From Ilumatobacter sp. (GTDB taxonomy: Bacteria; Actinomycetota; Acidimicrobiia; Acidimicrobiales; Ilumatobacteraceae): DNA of 60,098 nt. This document shows, piece by piece, positions 8,992-17,535 of this stretch. Made by a program: the position numbers and the translations under genes. The notes under the pieces were generated by a model. It made no database searches. It had not been told where the DNA came from and saw only the letters and a list, made by a program, of their open reading frames with translations. Each line of letters begins with the position of its first letter. The stretch's first letter is position 1. The DNA lies in assembly GCA_007693335.1 (NCBI GenBank), contig REDU01000090.1, forward strand, positions 1 through 60,098, in the 5' to 3' direction.

Positions 8992-10994
8992 CAGCCCGCT
9001 CCGCAGACGGTGGCGTCGGCAGGCGGTTGGATGCCCCGTTCGTGGACGATGGTGGGGGCCAACGCACCGAACACGGGCCCGGCGGCCGTACCGCCGAACC
9101 GGTCACCGCTGTCGGCCGGAGGCTCGTCGATCGACACCAGCAGCGTCACCTCGGGGTTCTCGGCGGGGAAGAAGCCGACGAAGCTCGAGTAGTAGACGCG
9201 ACGGCCCTGATCGTCGAGATAGGTGCCGTTCGGCTGGGCCTTGAGACCGGTGCCGGTCTTGCCCGCCACGTTGAAGCCCTCGACCTGTGCCGTCTTGGCG
9301 GTTCCTCGACAGACCACCTCGGCGAGGAGCCGTTGGGTGTCGCGAGCGGCCTCGGGTGACACCACCGAGTGGGTGGCTGATGGTGCGCTCTCGGAGATCT
9401 CACCGGTTGGGCCGACGGTGCCACTCACGAGCTTGGGCGCCACGTAGATGCCGTCGTTGGCGATCACGTTGACGGCTGCTGCGAGCTGGATCGAGGTGCT
9501 CGCCATGCCCTGGCCGTAGCTGACGGTCACCCGCTCGGAACCCCACAGATCGGTCCAGTGCTTGAGGATGCCCGCCGACTCACCCGGGAAGTCGAGCGCC
9601 GTCTTCTCGCCGAGACCGAACGAACGCATGTAGTTCCAGTGCGTCTCCCGCGTCATGCGCTCCCAGATCTTGATGGTCCCGATGTTCGACGAGGTCACCA
9701 TGATCTCCTCGACGGTCATCCACTCGTCGGGGTGCTGCCAGGCGTCCGACAGGAGGTCGTCGTAGTACTGCTCGCGCCACGGCACCGTGAATCCGGAATC
9801 GGTCGTCACCACACCTTCGTTGAGCGCAGCCGCGATCGTGATCACCTTGGCGACCGAACCCGGCTCGTCGGCGTCGACGGCGGCGAAGTTGCCCGAGGTG
9901 ATCTCGACCGACCCGGTCTGGTCGCTGCGCCGCACCGACGCCATCGCGAGCACCTCGCCGGTGGCGGACTCCATCACGATGCACGTGCCGCCGCGGGCCG
10001 CGATGTCGGTCACCCGCTCGATCAGGGCCTCCTCGCAGGCGAACTGGATGGATCGGTCGAGGGTCAAGATGAGGTCGTCGCCCGGCACGGGTCGGAGGGC
10101 CACCGACTCGGTCCCCGGGATCGATCGGCCACCGGGGGCGACCTCACGGGTCATCTCGCCGGAGCGGCCGGTCAGCAGTTCGTCGTACTGGAGCTCGATC
10201 CCGGCGCTCCCGACCCCGTCGACGTCGGTGCGACCGATCACGCTGCGACCGGTGTTGCCACCCGGCAGGATGCGGCGGTCCTCGCGCACCACGTCGACCC
10301 CGGAGAGACGCAGCGACGCGATCTGCTCGCCCAGCGCGTCGTCCACCTGGCGGGCCACGTAGACGAAGCCCCGCTCACGGGTGATCAGCTCGGCGAGGAT
10401 CGAGTCGTGGCGCGCCTGGTCGAGCCCGAGCACCGCCTGCAGCATGGCGGCCGTCGTGTGCGGATCGTCCACGAGACGGGGGTTGACGCTGACGGTGCTG
10501 GCCGGCACCGACATGGCGAGCTCTTCACCATTGCGATCGAAGATCGTTCCCCGACTGGCCGGGATGTTGGTCGTCCGAGTCCACTGGCGGGCACCCTCGA
10601 CACGGAGCTCCTCGGCCTGGGTGGTCTGGATGCTCCCGACCCGGACGAGCACCGCCACCAGCGCTGCCAACACCACGAGCAGCACCACGATCAGCCGACG
10701 GCGCGGGCTGCCGGCGCTGAAGCGCGTCACGTTCACCGGGGCCCGACGCGAGACCACCCGTCGCTGAGCCGTACGTGGAGCAGCGGCAGCGCGTGAGTGC
10801 CGTCGTGACGGTGCCGGCGCCCGACGAGCTGACGGACGCGACGCAGGCGCCCGACGAGCCGCCGGACGCGACGCAGGGGCCCGACGCGGCGCAGGGGCCC
10901 GACGGCCGTGAGCACGACGGCCGGCCGGAGCGCGGTCGACGCGGTGCAGATCGGCACGGCGGATCGGACGGGGTGGTGGTGTCCGTCGGCTCAT
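8991..10994 (-). CDS. ftsI: Septal transpeptidase FtsI (PBP3)
   Basis: 667 aa class B penicillin-binding protein that cross-links septal peptidoglycan. A cytoplasmic tail of about 90 residues is extremely rich in Arg, Pro and Ala, with RRAPAxRP-type repeats. One membrane helix (LIVVLLVVLAALVAVLVRV) and the PBP dimerisation domain (SRGTIFDRNGEELA) follow. In the transpeptidase domain the active serine is Ser380 in EPGSVAK, the SxN motif is SSN, and the KTG motif is AGKTGTG. No PASTA domain is visible. The ATG at 10994 shares ATGA with the ftsL-like stop, which supports including the long tail. Confidence 0.93.
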   Translation of the reverse strand: MSRRTPPPRPIRRADLHRVDRAPAGRRAHGRRAPAPRRAPASRPAARRAPASRPSARRAPAPSRRHSRAAAAPRTAQRRVVSRRAPVNVTRFSAGSPRRRLIVVLLVVLAALVAVLVRVGSIQTTQAEELRVEGARQWTRTTNIPASRGTIFDRNGEELAMSVPASTVSVNPRLVDDPHTTAAMLQAVLGLDQARHDSILAELITRERGFVYVARQVDDALGEQIASLRLSGVDVVREDRRILPGGNTGRSVIGRTDVDGVGSAGIELQYDELLTGRSGEMTREVAPGGRSIPGTESVALRPVPGDDLILTLDRSIQFACEEALIERVTDIAARGGTCIVMESATGEVLAMASVRRSDQTGSVEITSGNFAAVDADEPGSVAKVITIAAALNEGVVTTDSGFTVPWREQYYDDLLSDAWQHPDEWMTVEEIMVTSSNIGTIKIWERMTRETHWNYMRSFGLGEKTALDFPGESAGILKHWTDLWGSERVTVSYGQGMASTSIQLAAAVNVIANDGIYVAPKLVSGTVGPTGEISESAPSATHSVVSPEAARDTQRLLAEVVCRGTAKTAQVEGFNVAGKTGTGLKAQPNGTYLDDQGRRVYYSSFVGFFPAENPEVTLLVSIDEPPADSGDRFGGTAAGPVFGALAPTIVHERGIQPPADATVCGAG

Positions 10995-11536
10995 GGCGCT
11001 TCGTTCGTGACGCGCTTGACGAGCACGAACTGGTCGAGCGGCTCGGCCCGCTGGATGCGCACTCCATCGGTGCTGGGCTGGCCCGTGGCGGCGATCGCCA
11101 TTGCGATCGTGTGTGGGTCGACGTCGACGAACTCGGTGACGCTGGCGGGCACCATCCCGAGATTCCGGGCCTCGGTGGCGAGCCGTGTGGGCGAACGCAG
11201 CTCCGCTCGCTGCCGACGGAGCACGTCGAAGCGGTCTTCGGCGGCAGCAACCGATCGCTCGAGACGATCGATGTGCATCTGTCGTTCGGCCAGCATCGTG
11301 TGCAGCACGGCGGCGCCGAGCATCAGACCCACGATGAGGAACGAGAGCGTGGCGACGAACCCTGCAGCACGGCGACGCGCCGGCACGACCGTGAGCTTGG
11401 GAGCCCCCACCGACGCTCGTCCCGGGCGACGGCCCTCGACGCGACGACCATCGACGCGACGGCCATCGACTCGACGGATGGCAGGACGGCGCGGGCGATC
11501 GGGTGCTGGTGACTCGCGACGGAGCGCGACGGCCAT
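10991..11536 (-). CDS. ftsL: FtsL-like septum protein
   Basis: 181 aa protein at the ftsL position between rsmH and ftsI. A basic N-terminal tail of about 60 residues contains three Val-Asp/Glu-Gly-Arg-Arg units. One hydrophobic helix follows (AGFVATLSFLIVGLMLGAAV), then a heptad-like segment (AERQMHIDRLERSVAAAEDRFDVLRRQRAELRS) typical of the FtsL/DivIC coiled coil. A short extracytoplasmic tail ends the protein. FtsL links FtsB, FtsQ and the FtsWI synthase; sequence conservation in this family is weak, so the call combines architecture and position. ATG 11536 overlaps the rsmH stop by one base. Confidence 0.82.
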   Translation of the reverse strand: MAVALRRESPAPDRPRRPAIRRVDGRRVDGRRVEGRRPGRASVGAPKLTVVPARRRAAGFVATLSFLIVGLMLGAAVLHTMLAERQMHIDRLERSVAAAEDRFDVLRRQRAELRSPTRLATEARNLGMVPASVTEFVDVDPHTIAMAIAATGQPSTDGVRIQRAEPLDQFVLVKRVTNEAP

Positions 11537-12546
11537 CAGCGGCGCTCCCGATCGTCGTCGCCGGGCTCGATGCGCTCGGCCACACGCAAGATCGCCGACG
11601 AGGCGCGTCGGTTCTCCCGCTGCTCGTCGATCGAGGGGCGCTTCGGCACGCCGCGCACGATCCGGACGGTCTGGACGGCGCCGCAGACGCAGGGCAGGCC
11701 GACCGGGCAGTCGCACGCACCGGTGGCCTCACGCAGGCGGTCCTTGACGATGCGGTCCTCACCGGAGTGGTACGACAACACGGCGATGCGACCACCCGGC
11801 ACGAGTGCGTCGATCGCGTGATCGATCGCCTGCGGCAGGGCGTCGAGCTCGCTGTTCACCTCGATTCGGATCGCCTGGAAGGTGCGCTTGGCGGGATGGC
11901 CGCCCGTACGGCGGGCGGCGGCCGGGATGGCCCCCGTCACGACCTGGGCGAGTCGGACGGTCGACTCGATGGGGCGCGCCGCCACGATGGCGCGTGCGAT
12001 CCGGGTCGCGAACCGCTCGTCACCATAGGTGCGGATCACGCGGGTCAGATCGGACTCGGCATACCCGTTCACCACATCGGCCGCGGACCACGGAGCGTCG
12101 GTGTCCATCCGCATGTCGAGCGGACCGTCGTGACGGTACGAGAAGCCGCGCTCGGCCTGATCGAGCTGTGGCGACGACACACCGAGGTCGAACAGCGCAC
12201 CGCTGAGCCGGTCGACCGCAGCCGCCTGCATGGCGGAGTCGAGGGCATCGAAACGGCACCGGTGGCTGGTGGCCCGGTCGGCGAACCGATCGAGACGCTC
12301 GGCGGCGGCGCGGAGGGCGGCGGGATCGCGGTCGATGCCGAGCACCTGGACGTCGGGGCGCGAGTCGAGCAGGGCCTCACTGTGGCCACCGCCTCCGAGG
12401 GTGGCGTCGAGGATGACGCCGGCGGGAACGGAGCGGAACACGTCCACGATCTCTTCCTCCATCACTGGTCGGTGGTCGAAGCGCCCGGCCCAGTGGTCGT
12501 CACGGTGGTCGTCACGGTGGTCGTCACGGTGGTCGTCGGCGTCCAT
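11536..12546 (-). CDS. rsmH: 16S rRNA (cytosine-1402-N4)-methyltransferase RsmH
   Basis: 336 aa SAM-dependent methyltransferase acting on C1402 in the ribosomal P site. The AdoMet motif ILDATLGGGGHSEALL, LGIDRDPAAL, FDLGVSSPQLD and RGFSYRHDGPLDMRM are canonical, as is the C-terminal VLSYHSGEDRIVKDRL. The start at 12546 lies 2 nt after the mraZ stop. It gives an unusual leader in which Asp-Asp-His-(Arg) is repeated four times (12493-12537) before the normal HRPVMEEEI beginning. The repeat stays in frame. Confidence 0.95.
   Translation of the reverse strand: MDADDHRDDHRDDHRDDHWAGRFDHRPVMEEEIVDVFRSVPAGVILDATLGGGGHSEALLDSRPDVQVLGIDRDPAALRAAAERLDRFADRATSHRCRFDALDSAMQAAAVDRLSGALFDLGVSSPQLDQAERGFSYRHDGPLDMRMDTDAPWSAADVVNGYAESDLTRVIRTYGDERFATRIARAIVAARPIESTVRLAQVVTGAIPAAARRTGGHPAKRTFQAIRIEVNSELDALPQAIDHAIDALVPGGRIAVLSYHSGEDRIVKDRLREATGACDCPVGLPCVCGAVQTVRIVRGVPKRPSIDEQRENRRASSAILRVAERIEPGDDDRERR
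12493..12537. repeat. 12-bp in-frame repeat at the start of rsmH
   Basis: Four near-identical units of gtggtcgtcacg on the plus strand encode Asp-Asp-His-Arg on the minus strand, right after the rsmH start codon. The unit length is a multiple of three, so copy-number changes would lengthen or shorten the RsmH tail without breaking the frame. Confidence 0.85.
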
Positions 12547-12548
12547 GG

Positions 12549-12971
12549 TCAGTCGTCCCACTGTCGACCGGGCTCTTCGTCCTGGCCCTCGGCCTCGACG
12601 GCCCAGAACCGATCGGGCTTCCAGATCTCGACGGCATCGAAGGTGCCGGCCACGACGACCGGCGCACCGGACTCCAGACCAGCGTGGCGCCGGAACCGCT
12701 CCTCGAGCGTGAATCGCCCCTGCTTGTCGATCGACACGAGCGCCGAGGTGACCGAGATGGCCCGTCGGCGGGAGTGGGAGATCTCGCCGCGTCGCTCCTG
12801 CTCGATGAGCTCCTGGGCGTGGGCCTCGAACTCGGGCACGGTGCGCAGGGTGATGCACCCCTCGTCACCGAGCGACACGTAGCACTTGTCGCCGAGGTCG
12901 GGACGGTAGGCCGACGGCAGCGCACAACGACCCTTGTCGTCGAGCTGTCGATCGTGGAACCCGACGAACAC
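12549..12971 (-). CDS. mraZ: Transcriptional regulator MraZ
   Basis: 140 aa protein with two SpoVT/AbrB-like swapped-hairpin halves. The first half carries LDDKGRCALPSAYR and the second SIDKQGRFTLEERFRRHAG. MraZ forms ring-shaped oligomers that bind TGGGN direct repeats and represses or tunes the dcw promoter. The GTG at 12971 is preferred because the family begins close to FxGxxxxxLDDKGR and an AGGG run lies upstream. An in-frame GTG at 13016 would add 15 non-conserved residues. The first gene of the operon; its operator is visible upstream. Confidence 0.93.
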   Translation of the reverse strand: MFVGFHDRQLDDKGRCALPSAYRPDLGDKCYVSLGDEGCITLRTVPEFEAHAQELIEQERRGEISHSRRRAISVTSALVSIDKQGRFTLEERFRRHAGLESGAPVVVAGTFDAVEIWKPDRFWAVEAEGQDEEPGRQWDD

Positions 12972-13060
12972 CTGCCCTGGACCCTCACCTTCCTGCCTGC
13001 CGCTCCCCCACTGCACCGCGGTCGGCGCGAGGAGTCGTGGGGTGACTCCCCACCGGGCAC

Positions 13061-13112
13061 AGTGTGTCGCCCCAGGTCCCCACTGTCAACCATTTCCCCC
13101 CATTTTGCCCCA
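13061..13112 (-). promoter_or_regulatory. dcw promoter with MraZ-type operator
   Basis: On the minus strand TGGGG occurs at 13112-13108, 13102-13098 and 13082-13078, and TGGTT at 13092-13088. These are four boxes with an exact 10-bp period, matching the known MraZ target (TGGGN repeats separated by 5 nt). A -35 TTGACA lies at 13089-13084, a 17-nt spacer follows, and CACACT at 13066-13061 is the likely -10. The -35 sits between boxes three and four, so MraZ binding should block RNA polymerase. The predicted leader to mraZ is about 80 nt. Confidence 0.8.
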
Positions 13113-13210
13113 CATCTCCCCCGGCCACGGGCAGGCGCACCCCATCGAGGGTGTCGATGCCGCGACGAACCAGCACCGTCGAGCGCGGATCCGGCGCCGA
13201 CCTGGCCCGG

Positions 13211-15325
13211 TCAGTCGGCCGGTTGGCCGGAGGCGAGCAGTCGTTCGGTCACGGCGGCGGCCACGAGACGCGCACCGTCGTCGGTGAAGTGCAAGCCGTC
13301 GTCGCGCCAGTCGAGGCAACGATCGTCGGGACACACGATCGGCCCGAGATCGATCATCATCGCCCGGTTCCGGTCGGTGGCGTACTCGCCCAGGAGGTCG
13401 GCGAGGGCCGGCTCGCGCCATCCTGCGTCGGGGTTCGGATCGGGCTCGCGACGCGACGGGGCCACCAGCACCAGACGCTGCTCGGGTCCGATCCGCTCGT
13501 ACAGGTCGTCGAGGAACGCGATGATGAGTCGATCGTGCTCCTGGGAGCGGAATCGCACCAGCTCGCCGTCCACCTCCCGGTCCATGACATCGTTCGAGAG
13601 CACCACCAGCACGTCGTCGAGACCGTTGTCGTCCGACCCCGCTGCGAGCAGCGTGTCGAGTTCGCCGGACCAGTCGTCGCAGAACGGCTCGAGGGACACC
13701 GACGTGTACGAACCGTCGAGCTGGAACGAGGCGACCTCACCGGGAAGGAACGAACACGCCGGCTTGGCGATCGAGATCACCTCGACCAGCGACGGATCGA
13801 ACGGGCTCTGCGAAGGGTCCCACGGTGTGAAGTCGGGGAACGCCCCGACCGAACCGCCGGCGAGGCTGTGCGCCACCGAGTCGCCGAGTACCACCGCCCG
13901 CCGCGGCCCCGTCGATCCGCCGCTGGCTCCGTGGTCACGATCGGGTTCCACGGGTGGCTCCGATCCGGGTCGGGCGCCATCGTCCGGTCCGGTACCGGGA
14001 TCCGGTCCGGGCACCGGATCGGCATCGGACTCGGGATCGGTCACGGGAGCCACGAACGCGGGCACCGCTCCCCCACCGGTCGGCGTCACCGGGCGGGTGG
14101 CCCACATGGTGAACCCGATGAGCACCACGACGGCTGCCGGGCCGAGCAGTACGGCGCGACGTCCGACGGCACGACCCAGCACACCGTGACGGATCGGTTG
14201 CTCGACCAGGTGGTACGAGAGCAGCGACGCGACGAGAGTGATCGCCAATTGGGCGAAGCGCAACGGTTGACCGGTCAGACCGAGCCGGTCCCCGGTGAGC
14301 AACACCAGCACCGGCCAGTGCCACAGGTACACGCCGTAGGAGATGTGTCCGAGGCCCACGAGCGGCCTCCACTCGAGCAGCGACCGCAACGGGCTCACCT
14401 GCATACCGGCGATCACGGCACCTGCCGACAGCGCCGCGACGGTGAAACCACCGGCGTACATCCAGCCCGACGACTCACGGGCCACCATCATCAGCGTCAC
14501 CAACACGGCTGCTCCGAACAGCGTCGCCACGGCGGCGGGCCGGTGCATCGACCTGGACGGGGCCCGCCCCACGAGCCACGCGCCGAGCACCACCCCGATC
14601 AGCATCGCCTGCGCCCTCGTGTCGGTCCCGAAGTAGAGGCGCGCCTGCGACGCACCCGCCCACCATCCGAGCACCATCCCGGCGGCGCTGGCCGACGCGA
14701 GCACGGCGGCACCGAGACCGAGCCGTCGCCGGAGCCGATCGAGCCGGAGCCGATCGTCCTGGCCGCGCGATCGCATCACGAGCAGCGCCACGGCGCCCGC
14801 CAGCACCACGTAGAACTGCTCCTCGATGCTCAGCGACCAGAGATGACGCAGCGGCGACGCCCCCGCCACGACGTCGGTGTACGTGGTGCCGTCGAGCACG
14901 AAGCGCCAGTTGGCCACGTTCAGCAGTCCGGCAATGGTGTGCTGCCTGACCCTGGCGGCCTCGAGGTCCGACAACTCGACCGCGGCGAACACCGCCACCG
15001 CAGTGAGCACGAGCAACATCGCGGGCAGCAGACGGCGCATCCGCGCCACCAGGAACGAGCCGAACTCGATCCTGCCCGTGCGGTCGATCGAGTGCACCAG
15101 CAGCGACGACAGGAGGTACCCCGACAGCACGAAGAACACGTCCACACCGAGGAACCCGCCCGACAGCACCCCGGGCCACAGGTGGTAGACGACCACGGCG
15201 GTCACCGCCACGCCGCGGAGTCCATCGAGCCCCGGTACGTACGCCAGCCGGTTCGTCGCCACGGCCGGCGCCGCGACCGGGCCCGACGAGAGACTGCTAC
15301 GTGGCTCTGGCGTCTGCACGAGCAC
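13211..15325 (-). CDS. Membrane acyltransferase 3 fused to an SGNH domain (OafA-like)
   Basis: About 704 aa. The N-terminal half is an acyltransferase-3 membrane domain with about ten helices: VPGLDGLRGVAVTAVVVYH, FFVLSGYLLSS, RRLLPAMLL, SIEEQFY, and HISYGVYLWHWP. A Pro/Asp/Gly linker with PxPGPD repeats leads to a C-terminal SGNH domain with the GDS block VVLGDSVAHSL and the terminal Asp-x-x-His in DDGLHF. Such fusions O-acetylate cell-wall or surface glycans outside the membrane. It stands next to the dcw promoter but is transcribed separately. The start (GTG 15325) is uncertain; in-frame alternatives exist up to 15415. Confidence 0.88.
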   Translation of the reverse strand: MLVQTPEPRSSLSSGPVAAPAVATNRLAYVPGLDGLRGVAVTAVVVYHLWPGVLSGGFLGVDVFFVLSGYLLSSLLVHSIDRTGRIEFGSFLVARMRRLLPAMLLVLTAVAVFAAVELSDLEAARVRQHTIAGLLNVANWRFVLDGTTYTDVVAGASPLRHLWSLSIEEQFYVVLAGAVALLVMRSRGQDDRLRLDRLRRRLGLGAAVLASASAAGMVLGWWAGASQARLYFGTDTRAQAMLIGVVLGAWLVGRAPSRSMHRPAAVATLFGAAVLVTLMMVARESSGWMYAGGFTVAALSAGAVIAGMQVSPLRSLLEWRPLVGLGHISYGVYLWHWPVLVLLTGDRLGLTGQPLRFAQLAITLVASLLSYHLVEQPIRHGVLGRAVGRRAVLLGPAAVVVLIGFTMWATRPVTPTGGGAVPAFVAPVTDPESDADPVPGPDPGTGPDDGARPGSEPPVEPDRDHGASGGSTGPRRAVVLGDSVAHSLAGGSVGAFPDFTPWDPSQSPFDPSLVEVISIAKPACSFLPGEVASFQLDGSYTSVSLEPFCDDWSGELDTLLAAGSDDNGLDDVLVVLSNDVMDREVDGELVRFRSQEHDRLIIAFLDDLYERIGPEQRLVLVAPSRREPDPNPDAGWREPALADLLGEYATDRNRAMMIDLGPIVCPDDRCLDWRDDGLHFTDDGARLVAAAVTERLLASGQPAD

Positions 15326-15370
15326 CTGACGGTAGTGCGATGGCGTGACGACGCGGCCTCGGCCGGCCAC

Positions 15371-15376
15371 TACGGT
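15371..15376 (+). promoter_or_regulatory. -10 box of the VOC gene, leaderless spacing
   Basis: TACGGT ends 7 nt before the GTG at 15384, so transcription would begin at or next to the start codon. No clear -35 is seen at the expected distance. Confidence 0.5.
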
Positions 15377-15383
15377 TCGACGG

Positions 15384-15746
15384 GTGGAACCCGTGATCAA
15401 CGTCGAGGTCAGCATCGATGTGCTCGAGACCGGCCCGGTGGCCGACTTCTGGTGCGAGCTGCTCGGCTACCGCCCAGAGGGCGATGCCGACGCCGACTGG
15501 GTGCGTCTCGATCCACCCGACGGTCTCCCGACGCTCAACCTGCAGCGCGTGCCCGAAGCCAAGCACACCAAGAACCGCGTCCACCTCGACATCTACGTGA
15601 CCGATCCCGAGTCCTGGATCGGACGAGCGCTCGAGCTCGGCGCCACCCGGCTCTCCGTGCACGACGACGCCGACGACTGGTACTGCGTGATGGCCGATCC
15701 CGCCGGCAACGAGTTCTGCATCTGCGACGACCCCGACGACGACTGA
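15384..15746 (+). CDS. VOC-fold glyoxalase-like protein
   Basis: 120 aa single-domain protein of the vicinal-oxygen-chelate superfamily. It has FWCELLGYRPEG (about 18-29), the QRVPEAKHTKNRVHLDIYV stretch typical of the Glyoxalase-like family that aligns with PF18029, and the terminal strand ADPAGNEFCI. The substrate cannot be read from sequence: these proteins include lyases, isomerases and antibiotic-binding proteins. The GTG at 15384 follows a -10 box by 7 nt. It is divergent from the acyltransferase gene and stands alone. Confidence 0.8.
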   Translation: MEPVINVEVSIDVLETGPVADFWCELLGYRPEGDADADWVRLDPPDGLPTLNLQRVPEAKHTKNRVHLDIYVTDPESWIGRALELGATRLSVHDDADDWYCVMADPAGNEFCICDDPDDD

Positions 15747-15824
15747 CCGAATTCGTCCCGCAGCGACGATCTCCTCGACGATCTCCTCGGCGATCTCGCG
15801 CTCGAACTCCCGTTCGAGGTGGGG

Positions 15825-15853
15825 TTGACGAGGGTGGCGAACGTCTGTACGAT
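15825..15853 (+). promoter_or_regulatory. Sigma-70-type promoter of the DUF222-HNH gene with a LexA-like half-match
   Basis: TTGACG at 15825-15830, a 17-nt spacer and TACGAT at 15848-15853 make one of the best promoters in the window. Within it, 15839-15850 reads GAACGTCTGTAC, one base away from the actinobacterial LexA core GAAC-N4-GTTC, overlapping the -10. LexA control is an inference from this near-match and from the known SOS control of related 13E12 genes in mycobacteria. Confidence 0.65.
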
Positions 15854-15925
15854 GGTGGGTGCTCCGACTTCCCTTCGACCGATTCCGGTCCCCCAACCGA
15901 TTCGATGCACGAAGGATGACCGGTC

Positions 15926-17521
15926 ATGGCTGCTGCCACCGACCAATCGAACGAGACCGACGCTGCTGCCGGCGACGGTGCCGGTGGTGCGGCGACTGGC
16001 AGGTGCAGGCTGGCGGAGGTGCATGCGGCGGTGGACATGTTGGTGCTGGTCGATCTGGGATCGTGCACGCATGATGATCTCGACACGCTGCGGGGGGCCA
16101 CGCAGCGGTTGCGGAGTTTCGCGGCGGCGGCCGATGTGCGGATCGCTCGGCGCAGTCAACAGCTGTGGGCCACGCCGTCCGGCGGTGACGATGACGACGA
16201 CGAAGATCAGGATTCGGGCGCCGGTGACGAGGGTGCCGGTGACGAGGGTGCCGGTGACGAGGGTGGCAGCGGGCCGGGTGGTGCGAAGGCGATCGGTGGG
16301 ACGCAGGATCGTCGCAGTGACGAGGACAAGGCGCGTGATCGGGCCCGGGCCCGGGTCGGTGAGTTGATGAGGTCGTTCGAAGCCGCGCTCGAGGCCGGCC
16401 AGATCGATGTCGCCCATGTGGACGCGTTGGTGGCGGCGCTGAAGCGGTTGGAGACCGACGAGCTGGTGGCGGCGTTCCTGGAGCACGAAGCGAGCCTGTT
16501 GGGCCACGCGAAGATGGAGCGTCCCGATCGGTTCCGTCGACGCTGCCACGATCTGGTGCGTCGTCTGCTGCGTGACCACGGGGTTCGAGAAGCCGAACGC
16601 AAACGGCGAGCGGCCACGTTGCGCCAATGGTGGAACCACCGAAACGACATGGGTCACCTGCACCTCGAGCTCGACGAGGAGCGCTACGCGCGACTGGAAA
16701 CAGCCATCAACGCCAAGGTGGACGAGCTGCGCAGCCGGCCCGAGTGCGCGCCGATGTCGTTCGATCAGTTGCGGCTCGCAGCGTTCATGGAGCTCGTCAC
16801 GGCGTCATCGGCGTCGGGTGTGCGCCCGGCGGAGGTGTCGGTGTTGATCGACATCGACACGCTGCGTACCGGCGTGTTCGGCGACTCCAGCGTGTCCGAG
16901 ACCGAGTCGGGGCTGCCGCTCACCCCCGAAGCGGTCCGCCGCCACGCGTGCGACGGCGGCATCATCCCGGTCGTGATGGGCGGCGACGGCGTGCCGCTCG
17001 ATGTGGGTCGCAAGCGCCGGTTGGCGACACGCGAGCAGCGCCTGGCGCTGCGGGCGATGCACGCCACGTGTGCGCATCCGGAGTGTTCGCGGCCGTTCTC
17101 GTGGTGCCGGGTCCACCACATCATCTGGTGGGAGCTGTTCGGTGACACCGATCTCGACAACTTGATCCCGCTCTGCGATCGGCACCATCATCAGGTGCAC
17201 GAAGGCGGCTGGACGCTCACCATGACCCCCGATCGAGTCACCACATGGCGCACCCCGAGCGGCCACGTCTGGTACGTCGGCGACACCCGCGACACCGCCC
17301 CCACCACCTGGGAGCACCCCACCGAGGGGCAGCGCGACGGGCGAGGCCACCGCAACGGCCACGAGGCCGACCACCTCCATCCTGACGCGAACCGTGATCA
17401 GGATCCCGACGACAGCGCCGACAGCGTCACCCCGCGAGAGCGACGACGAGCTCGACGGCCACACAGCACCGGCACCACCCCCAATCTCTTCGCCCACACC
17501 GCTGAACCCGCCGGACCGTGA
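15926..17521 (+). CDS. DUF222 / HNH endonuclease (13E12 family)
   Basis: 531 aa. An N-terminal DUF222 region (about 30-370) is interrupted near residue 98 by three Gly-Ala-Gly-Asp-Glu units after a run of acidic residues. The C-terminal HNH nuclease has CAHPEC, then WCRVHHIIWWE, NLIPLCDRHHHQVHEGGW, which supply the zinc ligands and the His-Asn-His metal site. A disordered polar tail follows. The family is often multicopy in actinobacteria and its role is not settled. The ATG at 15926 has an AAGGA run about 10 nt upstream and its own promoter. The neighbouring plus-strand gene is unrelated. Confidence 0.88.
   Translation: MAAATDQSNETDAAAGDGAGGAATGRCRLAEVHAAVDMLVLVDLGSCTHDDLDTLRGATQRLRSFAAAADVRIARRSQQLWATPSGGDDDDDEDQDSGAGDEGAGDEGAGDEGGSGPGGAKAIGGTQDRRSDEDKARDRARARVGELMRSFEAALEAGQIDVAHVDALVAALKRLETDELVAAFLEHEASLLGHAKMERPDRFRRRCHDLVRRLLRDHGVREAERKRRAATLRQWWNHRNDMGHLHLELDEERYARLETAINAKVDELRSRPECAPMSFDQLRLAAFMELVTASSASGVRPAEVSVLIDIDTLRTGVFGDSSVSETESGLPLTPEAVRRHACDGGIIPVVMGGDGVPLDVGRKRRLATREQRLALRAMHATCAHPECSRPFSWCRVHHIIWWELFGDTDLDNLIPLCDRHHHQVHEGGWTLTMTPDRVTTWRTPSGHVWYVGDTRDTAPTTWEHPTEGQRDGRGHRNGHEADHLHPDANRDQDPDDSADSVTPRERRRARRPHSTGTTPNLFAHTAEPAGP
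16217..16261. repeat. 15-bp in-frame repeat in the DUF222-HNH gene
   Basis: Three 15-bp units (16217-16231, 16232-16246, 16247-16261) each encode Gly-Ala-Gly-Asp-Glu. They extend an acidic linker inside the DUF222 part of the protein. Confidence 0.85.
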
Positions 17522-17535
17522 TGCAGTTCCTGCGA

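Noticed and set aside
8991..11795. One very long minus-strand frame of over 900 codons extending ftsI upstream
   Set aside because: Its first third overlaps the ftsL-like and rsmH genes and has the Arg/Pro composition of an out-of-frame reading in high-GC DNA; ftsI starts at 10994.
13064..15919. A plus-strand open frame of about 950 codons opposite the acyltransferase gene
   Set aside because: It lies antisense to a gene with clear domains, has no family signature and is His/Arg-rich, as antisense shadows in this genome are.
16217..17521. DUF222-HNH gene as part of a mobile element
   Set aside because: No terminal repeats, transposase, integrase or target duplication are visible around it.
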